This document shows positions 26,340 through 34,533 of a stretch of DNA of 64,000 nt, in pieces. Source of the DNA: Comamonas terrigena NBRC 13299 (GTDB lineage: Bacteria; Pseudomonadota; Gammaproteobacteria; Burkholderiales; Burkholderiaceae_C); contig NZ_AP019749.1 of the NCBI RefSeq assembly GCF_006740045.1, positions 1,073,001 to 1,137,000 of the forward strand. Direction: 5' to 3'. Below the pieces are notes generated by a model. It made no database searches. It was not told the origin of the DNA and saw only the letters and a list, made by a program, of their open reading frames with translations. A program made the position numbers and the translations under genes. Position 1 is the stretch's first letter, and each line of letters starts with the position of its first letter.

Positions 26340-27536
26340 TTATTCCAGCAGCAATCTGCCCTCGCGGGCCACGATCTGACCGTGGGCAATGACCAGCGAG
26401 CGGACGGGGCGGGCGGCTACGGCGTGGGTGGGCGTTTGCGCCGGCACCAGCACCAGATCGGCCCGGCTTCCGGGTGTCAGGCCATAGTCGGCAAAGCCAC
26501 AGACCTCGGCCCCTGCGTGGGTGACGCAGTGCAGGGCTTGTTCCACTTCATCGTCGCGGCGCAAGTTGTAGCGCATGCCGATGAACATGGCGCGTTCCAG
26601 CATGTCAGGGCGGCCGTAGGGCGACCAGGTATCGCGGATACCGTCGTTCCCGCCCGCCATGGACACGCCCGCGCGCTGGCAGGCACCCAGCGGCGGCACG
26701 CTGCGCGAAGGCGGCGCACTGGTGACCAGCGAAACGCCCAATTTGGCCATGCGCGCCAGCAGCGCGCTGCGCTGGGCATCGCTCACATCGCCCAGGCAGA
26801 AGCCGTGGCTGATAACCACCTTGTTGTGCAGGCCGTGGGCTTCGGTGCGGTCCAAAATCAGCTGGAGCGAGAAGGCTCCCATGTCACCGGGCTCGTGCAG
26901 GTGGATGTCGAGCGGCTTGTTGTGGCGCTCGGCGATCTCGAACAGCACGTTCAGCGACTGTGCCGGGTCCAGGTCGATGGCACAGGGGTCCAGGCCGCCC
27001 AGCACGTCGGCCCCCATGGCCAGGGACTCATCCAGCAGCTGTGCCGTGCCTTTGCGCTGCAGCAGGCCCGATTGCGGGAACGCCACCACCTGAATATCCT
27101 GCCAGGGCGCCATGTCCGCGCGGGTCTGCAGCAGGCCCGCCACATGCCGGGTGCCAATGTCCGTATCCACGTCGGCGTGACTGCGGATGCGCGTGGTGCC
27201 CAACGCGAGAAACTCGCGTGCCATGCGCAGCGACTGGCGCGCGCTGTCGTGCCGGGCCTGGGCACGGTAGGCGCGCTCGTTGTTGATCTTGTCGACCAAT
27301 TGGTTGCCCACCTCGTTGACGTACCAGTCCTGACCCCAGAGTGTCTTGTCCAGGTGGGTGTGGGATTCGACCAGGCCGGGCAGCAGCAGCTGACCCCCGC
27401 CATCGATGCGCTCAGCTCCTTCCGGGAGGGGCAGCGAGGTGCCCATGGCCGCGATACGGCCTTGCTCGATCAACAGGTCGCAGGCTGGCCCGCCCATGGG
27501 GCGAACGTTCTGCAGAAAAAGGCTGGAAGTGCTCAC
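26340..27536 (-). CDS. amidohydrolase-family deaminase (cytosine deaminase-like)
   Basis: The 398-residue TIM-barrel metal hydrolase has metal ligands in ESHTHLDKTLW (H-x-H), HLHEPGDM, VISHGFCLGD and the Asp motif GGNDGIRDTWSPYG. This arrangement resembles cytosine deaminase and related ring amidohydrolases; the substrate is probably a cyclic or heterocyclic amide or amine. There is no signal peptide, so it acts in the cytoplasm. The Bug receptor gene lies 27 bp upstream on the same strand and a GntR regulator diverges beyond it, which suggests an uptake-and-degradation cassette. Confidence 0.88.
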   Translation of the reverse strand: MSTSSLFLQNVRPMGGPACDLLIEQGRIAAMGTSLPLPEGAERIDGGGQLLLPGLVESHTHLDKTLWGQDWYVNEVGNQLVDKINNERAYRAQARHDSARQSLRMAREFLALGTTRIRSHADVDTDIGTRHVAGLLQTRADMAPWQDIQVVAFPQSGLLQRKGTAQLLDESLAMGADVLGGLDPCAIDLDPAQSLNVLFEIAERHNKPLDIHLHEPGDMGAFSLQLILDRTEAHGLHNKVVISHGFCLGDVSDAQRSALLARMAKLGVSLVTSAPPSRSVPPLGACQRAGVSMAGGNDGIRDTWSPYGRPDMLERAMFIGMRYNLRRDDEVEQALHCVTHAGAEVCGFADYGLTPGSRADLVLVPAQTPTHAVAARPVRSLVIAHGQIVAREGRLLLE

Positions 27537-27563
27537 GTGGAATGTTTCCTGTGGTGATGGAGC

Positions 27564-28544
27564 CTATCGCACGGCGCCGATGTCGGGCGTCGCGATCTGG
27601 CGCATCTTTTGGGCGTCTGTCTGGATCAGCTTGGCGAAGTCAGCGGGCGTACCGCCCGATTGGCCAATGCATGCCTGGTCGAGCATTCTGAGGACCTGGG
27701 GTTCGCGCATCACCGCATTGATCTCGGTGTTCAGGCGTGTCACCACCGTGTCCGCTACCCCCTTGGGGGCGAAGATACCGGTCCACACGCCAAAGTCATA
27801 GTTGGGCAAGGCCTTGCTCGCCGACATGGCGGGGATGCCCTGCAGGACTTCGCAGTTGGTCTTCGAGGTGGTGCCCAGCGGCTTGACCTTGCCCTCTTTG
27901 AGGTAGGCCAGCACCGAAGGCACCATGAAGTAGCCGTAATCCACATTGCCGCCGATGATGTCGGTCAGCATGGGGACGCCGCCCTTGTAGGGCACGTGCT
28001 GTATCGACACCTTGGCCTGCTGGTTCAGCATTTCACCGGCAATGTGCAAGGCCGTGCCGATGCCGGAGGATGCAAAGGTGTCGGCACCTGCCTGGGTCTT
28101 GGCACGCGCGAGCATGGCCTCGACCGAGGTGACAGGCACCTTGGGACCGGCGACCAGCACCATGGGCATGACGCCCACCAGCGTGACCGGGCGCAGGTCC
28201 TGGATGCCATCGTAGGCAATGGCGTTGTTGAAGTGGCGGGCCAGCACGATTTCGCTGTTGGACGCCAGGATGATGGTGTTGCCGTCCGGTTTGGCGCGCA
28301 CCACGCGCTGCGTGGCGATGGTGCCGCCAGCGCCGGCCACGTTGTCCACAATCACCGGCACGCCCAGGCGGCGGGCCAGCGGCTCGGCGATGGTGCGCGC
28401 CAGCGTGTCGGCCGATCCGCCAGCAGTGAAACCCACTACCAGGGAGATGGGGCGGTCGGGCCATGCGGCGTGGGCAAGGGCGGATGCACCGGCCAGCGAC
28501 AGGGCCGCCAGGGCTTTGAGCGGAAAAGCGGCAAGTTGCGCCAT
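27564..28544 (-). CDS. Bug-family (TctC-like) periplasmic solute receptor
   Basis: The 326-residue exported protein has a signal peptide (cleaved after AHA, before AWPDRP) and Bug-family motifs: PISLVVGFTAGGSADTLARTIAEPLA, VDNVAGAGGTIATQRVV, IQHVPYKGGVPMLTDIIGGNVDYGY and the C-terminal region with GIFAPKGVADTVV. No TctA/TctB permease genes are nearby. It is placed to bind the substrate of the downstream amidohydrolase. The start is the ATG at 28544. It is likely controlled from the divergent operator region at 28663-28700. Confidence 0.92.
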   Translation of the reverse strand: MAQLAAFPLKALAALSLAGASALAHAAWPDRPISLVVGFTAGGSADTLARTIAEPLARRLGVPVIVDNVAGAGGTIATQRVVRAKPDGNTIILASNSEIVLARHFNNAIAYDGIQDLRPVTLVGVMPMVLVAGPKVPVTSVEAMLARAKTQAGADTFASSGIGTALHIAGEMLNQQAKVSIQHVPYKGGVPMLTDIIGGNVDYGYFMVPSVLAYLKEGKVKPLGTTSKTNCEVLQGIPAMSASKALPNYDFGVWTGIFAPKGVADTVVTRLNTEINAVMREPQVLRMLDQACIGQSGGTPADFAKLIQTDAQKMRQIATPDIGAVR

Positions 28545-28662
28545 GGGTGAAAACTTTCTAGAGAGCAGAGAAAAGACTCAGGCCGACAAGTGCCCGGCTG
28601 GCGACGCAGAACGTCCGCTGATATGGCATGTCACCCCCCATTTGCATGAGCGGGTTTAGTTA

Positions 28663-28700
28663 AATGGTTAATCAAATTCTATATTTTGGTTAACCAAAAT
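28663..28700. promoter_or_regulatory. tandem palindromic operators between the Bug and GntR genes
   Basis: A perfect 18-bp palindrome, ATTTTGGTTAACCAAAAT, lies at 28683-28700. A related imperfect one, AATGGTTAATCAAATT, lies at 28663-28678. Their centres are 22 bp apart, about two helical turns. The position in the divergent promoter region suits binding by the GntR protein encoded at 28830. The region is also AT-rich compared with its surroundings. Confidence 0.7.
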
Positions 28701-28829
28701 TTCGGATGCGACCACTATTTGTGCAGATATTGCGCGTAAACCCTGATGCTTGACGACAGCGAGCTGCCTGACTTGAATGCGGGGTGCCCGTGCCGCTAAG
28801 ATTTCAAGCCTGTTGTCTGTGTGTTGTCC

Positions 28830-29582
28830 ATGTCCGCCCCTTCCCGCCGCCTTGCTCCCCATATCCCCAGCGAAGAGCCTGTAGCCGACGGCACAGTCAG
28901 TGTGGACGAACGTGTCTATGAGGCGGTTTCGCGGGCGCTGCTGAGTGGCAAGCTGCGTCCCGGCACGCCGTTGCGCGAGCGGGCGCTGGCCGAGGCGCTG
29001 GGTTGCACCCGTGGTGCCGTACGCAAGGTGTTCACCCGCTTGGGGGCTGAAAAGCGACTGGTGCTGGAGCACAACCGGGGTGCCTTTGTGCCCAACCCGA
29101 CTGTCGAGGAGATGCGCAGCATCTACCGCGCACGGCGCATTGTCGAGGCGGGTCTGGTCGCCAGCCTGTGCGGCCAGTTGAACGCGGTGCAGACAGAGGC
29201 GCTGCAGCGCCATGTACAAGCGGAATACCAGGCGATGGAGGAGGGGCGCCGCGCCGACTCCATCCGGCTGGCCGGTGAGTTCCACTTGGTGCTGGCACAC
29301 ATGGCGGGCAGCGATGAGTTGCTGTCGTACATGCAACGCCTGGTGCGCACGACGGAGTTGTACAAGGCCTTGTTTGACAGCGTGGCCGCGACCGTATGTG
29401 CGCCCCGCGAGCACCAGGAGATCATCAACGCCTTGCTGGGCGGCGCACGCGATAAGGCGTTGGCCGTGGCCATGGCGCACCTGGACGAGCTGGAGCAGCG
29501 GGTGATCCATGGTGCGGTGGCCGAACGCGAGGTTGATCTGGTGAGCTTGCTGGCGGGCAGTTCCAGCACGCCTGGGTGCTAG
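28830..29582 (+). CDS. GntR-family regulator with FCD domain
   Basis: The 250-residue regulator has an N-terminal winged helix (VDERVYEAVSRALLSGKLRPGTPLRERALAEALG...GAVRKVFTRLGAEKRL, about residues 25-95) and a helical FCD ligand-binding domain (EEMRSIYRARRIVEAGLV, GEFHLVLAHMAGSDELL, EHQEIINALLGGARDKALAVAMAHL). FCD regulators usually respond to carboxylates or related metabolites. It is divergent from the Bug/amidohydrolase pair and very likely controls it. The ATG at 28830 is preferred to a GTG 9 bp upstream. Confidence 0.9.
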   Translation: MSAPSRRLAPHIPSEEPVADGTVSVDERVYEAVSRALLSGKLRPGTPLRERALAEALGCTRGAVRKVFTRLGAEKRLVLEHNRGAFVPNPTVEEMRSIYRARRIVEAGLVASLCGQLNAVQTEALQRHVQAEYQAMEEGRRADSIRLAGEFHLVLAHMAGSDELLSYMQRLVRTTELYKALFDSVAATVCAPREHQEIINALLGGARDKALAVAMAHLDELEQRVIHGAVAEREVDLVSLLAGSSSTPGC

Positions 29583-30000
29583 CAGGGAAAAGTCCAGGCA
29601 CATCGCCGGGGTCTGCCACCCAGCCATCACGGCGAGGGAAGTCGGTATGCGGCCAGATATGGTGGGGCCAGGAACCGGGGGAGATGGCCGCCGCCGTGGG
29701 GTTGGCCCACCCACCTGGGGTCTGTGGTGCACTGGGCAGGAAGGCACGCAACCATGACGCGCCAACGAAGGCCGGCTACGTTCTTCACGGGCCACCAGTG
29801 CCTGGCAGGTGCAAAGCCTTGTAAATCATTGTTTGATCAAGATGCCATGGCGGGCGCCTGGAATGCAAGGGCGGCGGCCCTGGCGGCTGAGTGTGCACTT
29901 CCTGCCGCAGGGCGGTGTGGTGCAAGCTTTGGAAAAAATACGCCCAAATGCCGCGCAGTGGGGCACCATCGGCCTCTGTTGCCAACCGTCGGAGCGTTGC
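29583..30000. other. 418-bp intergenic region containing repeat copy B
   Basis: Bases 29583-29794 show no recognisable gene on either strand. Bases 29795-29988 are copy B of the direct repeat, which ends 12 bp before the cutA start. The repeat must therefore contain or replace the cutA promoter and ribosome-binding region. Confidence 0.6.
29795..29988 (+). repeat. direct repeat, copy B (partner at 25959-26158)
   Basis: This is the second copy of the element described at 25959-26158, in the same orientation and about 3.8 kb away. The conserved stem (CCCTGGCGGC/GCCGCAGGG) is intact. The left edge starts CCAGTGCCTGGC and the right edge ends GCCAACCG in both copies. No integrase or transposase gene lies between the copies. 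Confidence 0.88.
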
Positions 30001-30384
30001 ATGAGCCAGATTCCCCCCACCCGCCCCTCCAAGGGCTTTGCCTTTCGGGGTGTCAGCGTGGTGACCACGACCGTACCCACGGCCGAGGATGCCCAGCGCC
30101 TGTCCCAGGGGGCGGTGCAGGCACAGCTGGCGGCCTGCGCGCAGGTGGACCAGATCACTTCCCACTATCTGTGGAACGGGGCATTGCAGGCGTCGCCCGA
30201 GTGGCGCCTGGTGTTCAAGACCGTGCCGGACGCGGTGCAGCCGCTGCTGGAATGGCTGCGCAGCCAGCACCCATATGAACTGCCGCAGCTGCTGCTGCGC
30301 GGTGAGCAGGCCCAGCACGATTACGGCCAGTGGGTGGCACAGAGTGTGAAAGCACCCTTGCCGGTCCGGGAGGCCAAGCACTAG
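30001..30384 (+). CDS. cutA: CutA divalent-cation tolerance protein
   Basis: The 127-residue protein has the CutA trimer fold signatures: VVTTTVPTAEDAQRLSQGAVQAQLAAC, QITSHYLWNG, EWRLVFKTV and HPYELPQLLL. CutA is a small ferredoxin-like protein linked to copper tolerance in E. coli; its exact role is unsettled. The N terminus carries about 18 extra residues (SQIPPTRPSKGFAFRG). The ATG at 30001 is only 12 bp after repeat copy B. Confidence 0.92.
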   Translation: MSQIPPTRPSKGFAFRGVSVVTTTVPTAEDAQRLSQGAVQAQLAACAQVDQITSHYLWNGALQASPEWRLVFKTVPDAVQPLLEWLRSQHPYELPQLLLRGEQAQHDYGQWVAQSVKAPLPVREAKH

Positions 30385-30437
30385 AGCGGGCCTGCGCTGG
30401 AGGGGCCGACACAGGTGTGCAGGCCGTGCTCCAACAA

Positions 30438-30462
30438 GAAAGCCCTGCGGGGCAGGGCTTTC
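30438..30462. terminator. hairpin terminator between cutA and ftsY
   Basis: GAAAGCCCTGC and GCAGGGCTTTC form a perfect 11-bp stem with a 3-base loop, between two convergent genes. Its CCCTGCGGGG core recurs in the terminators at 35331 and 45923. Confidence 0.75.
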
Positions 30463-30495
30463 GGTCTCAGAGGGGATGGAGGGGCGTAGCCTGCG

Positions 30496-31671
30496 TCAGG
30501 CCAGCAGTGCCTGGGCAAATTCCCTGGCGTTGAAGGTTTCCAGGTCTTCCACCTTCTCGCCCACACCGATGAAGTAGACGGGAATCGGTTTTTCCTGGGC
30601 AATGGCCGCCAGCACGCCGCCCTTGGCCGTGCCGTCCAGCTTGGTCACGATCAGGCCGGTCAGGCCCAGGGCCTCGTCAAAGGCCTTGACCTGGTTGAGC
30701 GCGTTCTGGCCGGTGTTGCCGTCGATCACCAGCAGCACCTCGTGCGGGGCCGTGCCATCGGCCTTGCTGACCACGCGCTTGATCTTTTTCAGCTCTTCCA
30801 TCAGGTGCAGCTGGGTGGGCAGACGGCCGGCGGTGTCGACCAGCACCACATCCTTTTTGCGGGCCTTGCCGGCGGAGACCGCGTCAAAGCTGACCGCCGC
30901 GGGATCGCCGCCTTCCTGGCTGACGATTTCCACCGTGTTGCGGGTGGCCCAGACGCCCAGCTGTTCGCGTGCCGCAGCGCGGAAGGTGTCGGCGGCTGCC
31001 AGCAGCACGGTCTGGCCGTTGTCGGCCAGGTGCTTGGTCAGCTTGCCGATCGACGTGGTCTTGCCTGCGCCATTGACGCCGGTCACCATCAGCACGGTGG
31101 GCTGGTGTTCGCCAATCGTCAGCGGTTTTTGCAGCGGGGCCAGCAGATCGGTCAGGGCCTCGGCCAGCAGGCCTTTGACGGCGGCTGGCTCGGTGGTCTT
31201 GCTTTCCTTGACGCGGCGCTTGAGGTCTTCCAGCAGATGCTGGGTGGCCTTGACGCCGGTGTCGGCCATAAGCAGCGCGTCTTCCAGCTCTTCATACAGG
31301 GCATCATCGATGCGCGTGCCGGTGAAGACGGTGGTGATGCTGGTGCCGGTCTTGCGCAGGCCCGCCTTGAGGCGGTCCATCCAGCCCTGGCGCTCGCCCG
31401 CAGCCTCGGGCTTGGCCTGGGGTTCGGCGACGACGGGGATGGAGAAATCCGACGGTGCGGCTTCAGCCGGGGTAGCATCCGCCTTGGCGCCGCCAAAGGT
31501 GTTGCGCAGCCAGCCCATGGTGCCGCCTTTGGCGGGCTCACCTGTGGCCGGCTGGGGCAAGGCAGGGGCGGGCACGTCAGACAGAGGTGCCTGCGCATCG
31601 GGCCGGACATCCGCCGCTTCGGGAGCGGCAGACTCGGTGTGTGGGGGCTTTTTCTTGAAAAAACTGAACAT
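30496..31671 (-). CDS. ftsY: signal recognition particle receptor FtsY
   Basis: The 391-residue protein has an N-terminal acidic/Pro-Ala-rich A domain starting MFSFFKKKPPH, an N domain (about 85-180) and the SRP GTPase G domain. G-domain motifs are GVNGAGKTTSIGKL, DTFRAAAREQL, DTAGRLPTQ and TKLDGTAKGGVLAA. It docks ribosome-SRP complexes at the inner membrane. The ATG at 31671 gives the standard N terminus; the longer frame to 32076 overlaps the divergent protease gene. Starts of the two divergent genes are 28 bp apart. Confidence 0.96.
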   Translation of the reverse strand: MFSFFKKKPPHTESAAPEAADVRPDAQAPLSDVPAPALPQPATGEPAKGGTMGWLRNTFGGAKADATPAEAAPSDFSIPVVAEPQAKPEAAGERQGWMDRLKAGLRKTGTSITTVFTGTRIDDALYEELEDALLMADTGVKATQHLLEDLKRRVKESKTTEPAAVKGLLAEALTDLLAPLQKPLTIGEHQPTVLMVTGVNGAGKTTSIGKLTKHLADNGQTVLLAAADTFRAAAREQLGVWATRNTVEIVSQEGGDPAAVSFDAVSAGKARKKDVVLVDTAGRLPTQLHLMEELKKIKRVVSKADGTAPHEVLLVIDGNTGQNALNQVKAFDEALGLTGLIVTKLDGTAKGGVLAAIAQEKPIPVYFIGVGEKVEDLETFNAREFAQALLA

Positions 31672-31699
31672 TGGTGGATTCTTAGAATCACTCCATTCT

Positions 31700-33157
31700 A
31701 TGAAACGTACCCTTACCCTCCTAGGACTTGTGGCAAGTGCCGCACTGGCGCAGGCCGGTTCTGCGGATGCACCGGCCACACCATCGGTGTCGTCTTCGCT
31801 GGCCGAATGGGCCGTCGCAGCCCCCGGCGCGGCTTCCAGCGTGCGCCAGTACCAGCTCTCCAATGGCATGCAACTGATCGTGCAGCCGGACAAGCGTGCC
31901 CCCACGGCCGTGAACATGGTCTGGGTGCGGGTGGGCTCCATGGACGAGGTGGATGGCACTTCGGGCGTGGCCCATGTGGTGGAGCACATGATGTTCAAGG
32001 GCTCGGCCAAGGTGGCGCCGGGCGATTTCTCGCGCAAGGTGGCCGCGCTGGGCGGGCGTGAGAACGCTTTCACCAACCGTGACTACACCGGGTACTACCA
32101 GCAGATTCCGGCGAACAAGCTGCAGGAGGTGATGGCCCTGGAGGCCGACCGCTTTGCCAGCAACCAGTGGCCGGATGCCGAGTTCACCAAGGAAATCGAG
32201 GTGGTCAAGGAGGAGCGCCGCATGCGCACCGAAGACCAGCCCCGCTCGGTGCTGATGGAGCAGATGATGGCCACCGTGTTCCAGTCCTCGCCCTACCGCC
32301 GCCCGGTGGTGGGCTGGATGGACGATCTGGACGCCATGACGCCCGACGATGCGCGCCAGTTCCAGAAAGCCTGGTATGTGCCGGCCAATGCCGTCATCGT
32401 GATTGCCGGGGATGTCGATCCCGACCAGGTCAAGGTCTGGGCGGAAGCCACCTACGGCCAGATTCCCGCCCGCGCCATGCCCACGCGCAAGCCGCGCACC
32501 GAGCCTGCGCAGATCGGCGTGCGCCGCATCGAAGTGAAGCAGCCGGCCGAGCAGGCCTTTGTGGCCATGGCCTACCGCGCACCGGCCTACCGCAACCTGG
32601 CCCAGCCCACGGCCGAAGACCGCGATGCACTGGCACTGCTGGTGCTGTCCGCCGTGCTGGACGGCTACGAGGGAGCCCGCCTGGAGCGGGCCCTGGTGCA
32701 GGGCAAGGGCCGCGTGGCCGATGCTGCCGGCAGCTCGGCTTCGGTGTTCGGTCGGGGGCCGGCGCTGTTCATGCTGACCGGCGTGCCGGCCAAGGGCCAT
32801 ACGGCAGCGGAAGTGGAAAAGGCCCTGCGTGGCCAGATCCAGCGCATTGCCAAGGACGGTGTGCAGGCGGCCGAGCTGGAGCGGGTCAAGACCCAGTGGA
32901 TGGCCTCGAATGTGTATGAGCGGGACTCGGTCTTCGCCCAGGCCCAAAGCCTGGGCAGTTACTGGACCATGGGCATGCCCGTGGACGCCGAGGACCAGGT
33001 GCTGCGCCAGCTGATGGCCGTGACGGCCGATCAGGTGCAGTCCGTGGCGCGGCGCTATTTTGGCGATGACCAGCTGACCGTGGGTGTGCTGGTGCCCCAG
33101 CCCCTGGCAGGCAAGAAGCCCCGCCCTGCCGCCCCTGTCAGCGGCGATCTGCATTGA
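31700..33157 (+). CDS. M16-family zinc protease (active subunit)
   Basis: The 485-residue exported protein has a signal peptide (MKRTLTLLGLVASAALAQAG) and the inverted zinc motif HVVEH in GTSGVAHVVEHMMFKGSA, with the downstream Glu in the EIEVVKEERRMR helix. The C-terminal half is the second M16 lobe. The next gene encodes a homologue lacking the zinc motif, so the two probably form a heterodimer like the mitochondrial processing peptidase pair. The substrate is unknown. The ATG at 31700 follows the ftsY divergent region; the frame extending back to 30602 is antisense to ftsY. Confidence 0.93.
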   Translation: MKRTLTLLGLVASAALAQAGSADAPATPSVSSSLAEWAVAAPGAASSVRQYQLSNGMQLIVQPDKRAPTAVNMVWVRVGSMDEVDGTSGVAHVVEHMMFKGSAKVAPGDFSRKVAALGGRENAFTNRDYTGYYQQIPANKLQEVMALEADRFASNQWPDAEFTKEIEVVKEERRMRTEDQPRSVLMEQMMATVFQSSPYRRPVVGWMDDLDAMTPDDARQFQKAWYVPANAVIVIAGDVDPDQVKVWAEATYGQIPARAMPTRKPRTEPAQIGVRRIEVKQPAEQAFVAMAYRAPAYRNLAQPTAEDRDALALLVLSAVLDGYEGARLERALVQGKGRVADAAGSSASVFGRGPALFMLTGVPAKGHTAAEVEKALRGQIQRIAKDGVQAAELERVKTQWMASNVYERDSVFAQAQSLGSYWTMGMPVDAEDQVLRQLMAVTADQVQSVARRYFGDDQLTVGVLVPQPLAGKKPRPAAPVSGDLH

Positions 33158-33177
33158 GCGCCAGGAGAGATTCGGTC

Positions 33178-34533
33178 ATGAAGAAGATGAAAACCATTGC
33201 GGCCTGCGCCTATGCGGCCTGCACCTTGGCGGGTCTGGGCGTGAGCAATGCCTGGGCCCTGCTGCCCATCCAGCACTGGACCCAGGCCAGCGGCGCCCAG
33301 GTCTGGCTGGTGGAAAGTCCCAGTATTCCCATGGTGGATGTGCAGGTGGCGTTTGATGCCGGCAGCCGCCGCGACCCGGTGGACAAGTCCGGTCTGGCCA
33401 CCGCGGTGGCGTTGATGGCTTCCAAGGGCGTCAAGGCCGACGGCAAGGCGGCGGCGCTGGATGAAAACCGGCTGGGCGAAGCCTGGGCCGATCTGGGGGC
33501 TTCGTTCGGAGCGGGCGCCGGGCAGGACAGCTTCAGCTATTCGCTGCGCAGCCTGACGGTGCCGGATCTGCTGAACCGCTCGGTGGAGCTGGCCTCGCGC
33601 CAGATGGCCCAGCCCAGCTGGCCGCAGGAGGTGTGGCTGCGCGAGCGCGCCCGCTGGAGCGCGGCCATCCAGGAAAGCAGCACCCGCCCCGGCACGGTGG
33701 CCGGCCGTGCCTTCGGCAAGCTGGTGTACAGCGGCCACCCCTACGGCATGCGCACCACGGAGCAGACGCTGGCCCATATCCAGCTGGGCGACATGCAGGC
33801 CCTGCATGCGCGATCGTTCCAGGCCTGCCGTGCCAAGGTCAGCGTGGTGGGGGCGGTGACCCGTGCCCAGGCCGACACCCTGGTGCAGCAGTTGCTGGCC
33901 CGTCTGCCTGCCAACGACGGCAAGGGCTGCCAGCCCCTGCCCGCCGTGGCAGAGGTGCCGGCCTTGAGTAAGGCTGAGGAGGAAAAGATCCCCTTCCAGT
34001 CGGCCCAGGCCCAGGTGCTGATCGGTCAGCCCGGCATTGCACGCAAGGACCCTGACTTTCTGCCCCTGCTGGTGGGCAACCACATCCTGGGCGGTGGCGG
34101 CTTTGTTTCGCGTCTGATGGAAGAAGTGCGTGAAAAGCGCGGCCTGACCTATGGCGTGAGCAGCGACTTTGCGCCCGGCCTGCATGCCGGTGCCTTTGTC
34201 ATCAGCCTGCAGACGCGGCCCGACCAGGCCGAAGAGGCGCTGAAGGTCTCGCGCGAGGTGCTGGCCCGGTTCGTCGCCGAAGGCCCCACGGAAGCCGAGT
34301 TGCAGGCAGCCAAGGACAATCTGATCGGTGGCTTCGCCCTGCGCATCGACAGCAATGCCAAGCTGCTGGGCAATGTGGCCAATATCGCCTGGAACGGCCT
34401 GCCGCTGGACTATCTGGACCACTGGACCGACCGCATTCAGGCTCTGACCGTGAACGACATCCGCGCTGCCGTGCAGCGCGTGCTGCACCCGGACCGCATG
34501 GTGACCGTGGTGCTCGGAGAAAAGAACAAGTGA
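33178..34533 (+). CDS. M16-family protease homologue without zinc motif
   Basis: The 451-residue exported protein (signal peptide ends near SNAWA) is an M16 homologue. Where the HxxEH zinc motif should lie it reads DKSGLATAVALMASKG, so it cannot bind zinc in the usual way. It keeps the C-lobe Arg/Tyr region REKRGLTYGVSSDF, used by M16 partners in substrate binding. It follows the active subunit by 20 bp with CAGGAGAG as ribosome-binding site. The end overlaps rsmD by 4 bp (GTGA). Confidence 0.92.
   Translation: MKKMKTIAACAYAACTLAGLGVSNAWALLPIQHWTQASGAQVWLVESPSIPMVDVQVAFDAGSRRDPVDKSGLATAVALMASKGVKADGKAAALDENRLGEAWADLGASFGAGAGQDSFSYSLRSLTVPDLLNRSVELASRQMAQPSWPQEVWLRERARWSAAIQESSTRPGTVAGRAFGKLVYSGHPYGMRTTEQTLAHIQLGDMQALHARSFQACRAKVSVVGAVTRAQADTLVQQLLARLPANDGKGCQPLPAVAEVPALSKAEEEKIPFQSAQAQVLIGQPGIARKDPDFLPLLVGNHILGGGGFVSRLMEEVREKRGLTYGVSSDFAPGLHAGAFVISLQTRPDQAEEALKVSREVLARFVAEGPTEAELQAAKDNLIGGFALRIDSNAKLLGNVANIAWNGLPLDYLDHWTDRIQALTVNDIRAAVQRVLHPDRMVTVVLGEKNK

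Noticed and set aside
25866..30000. tRNA-type attachment site or integrative element at the direct repeats
   Set aside because: No tRNA-like cloverleaf and no integrase gene seen near either copy.
30602..31699. In-frame upstream extension of the M16 protease
   Set aside because: Runs antisense through ftsY; a signal peptide begins exactly at 31700.
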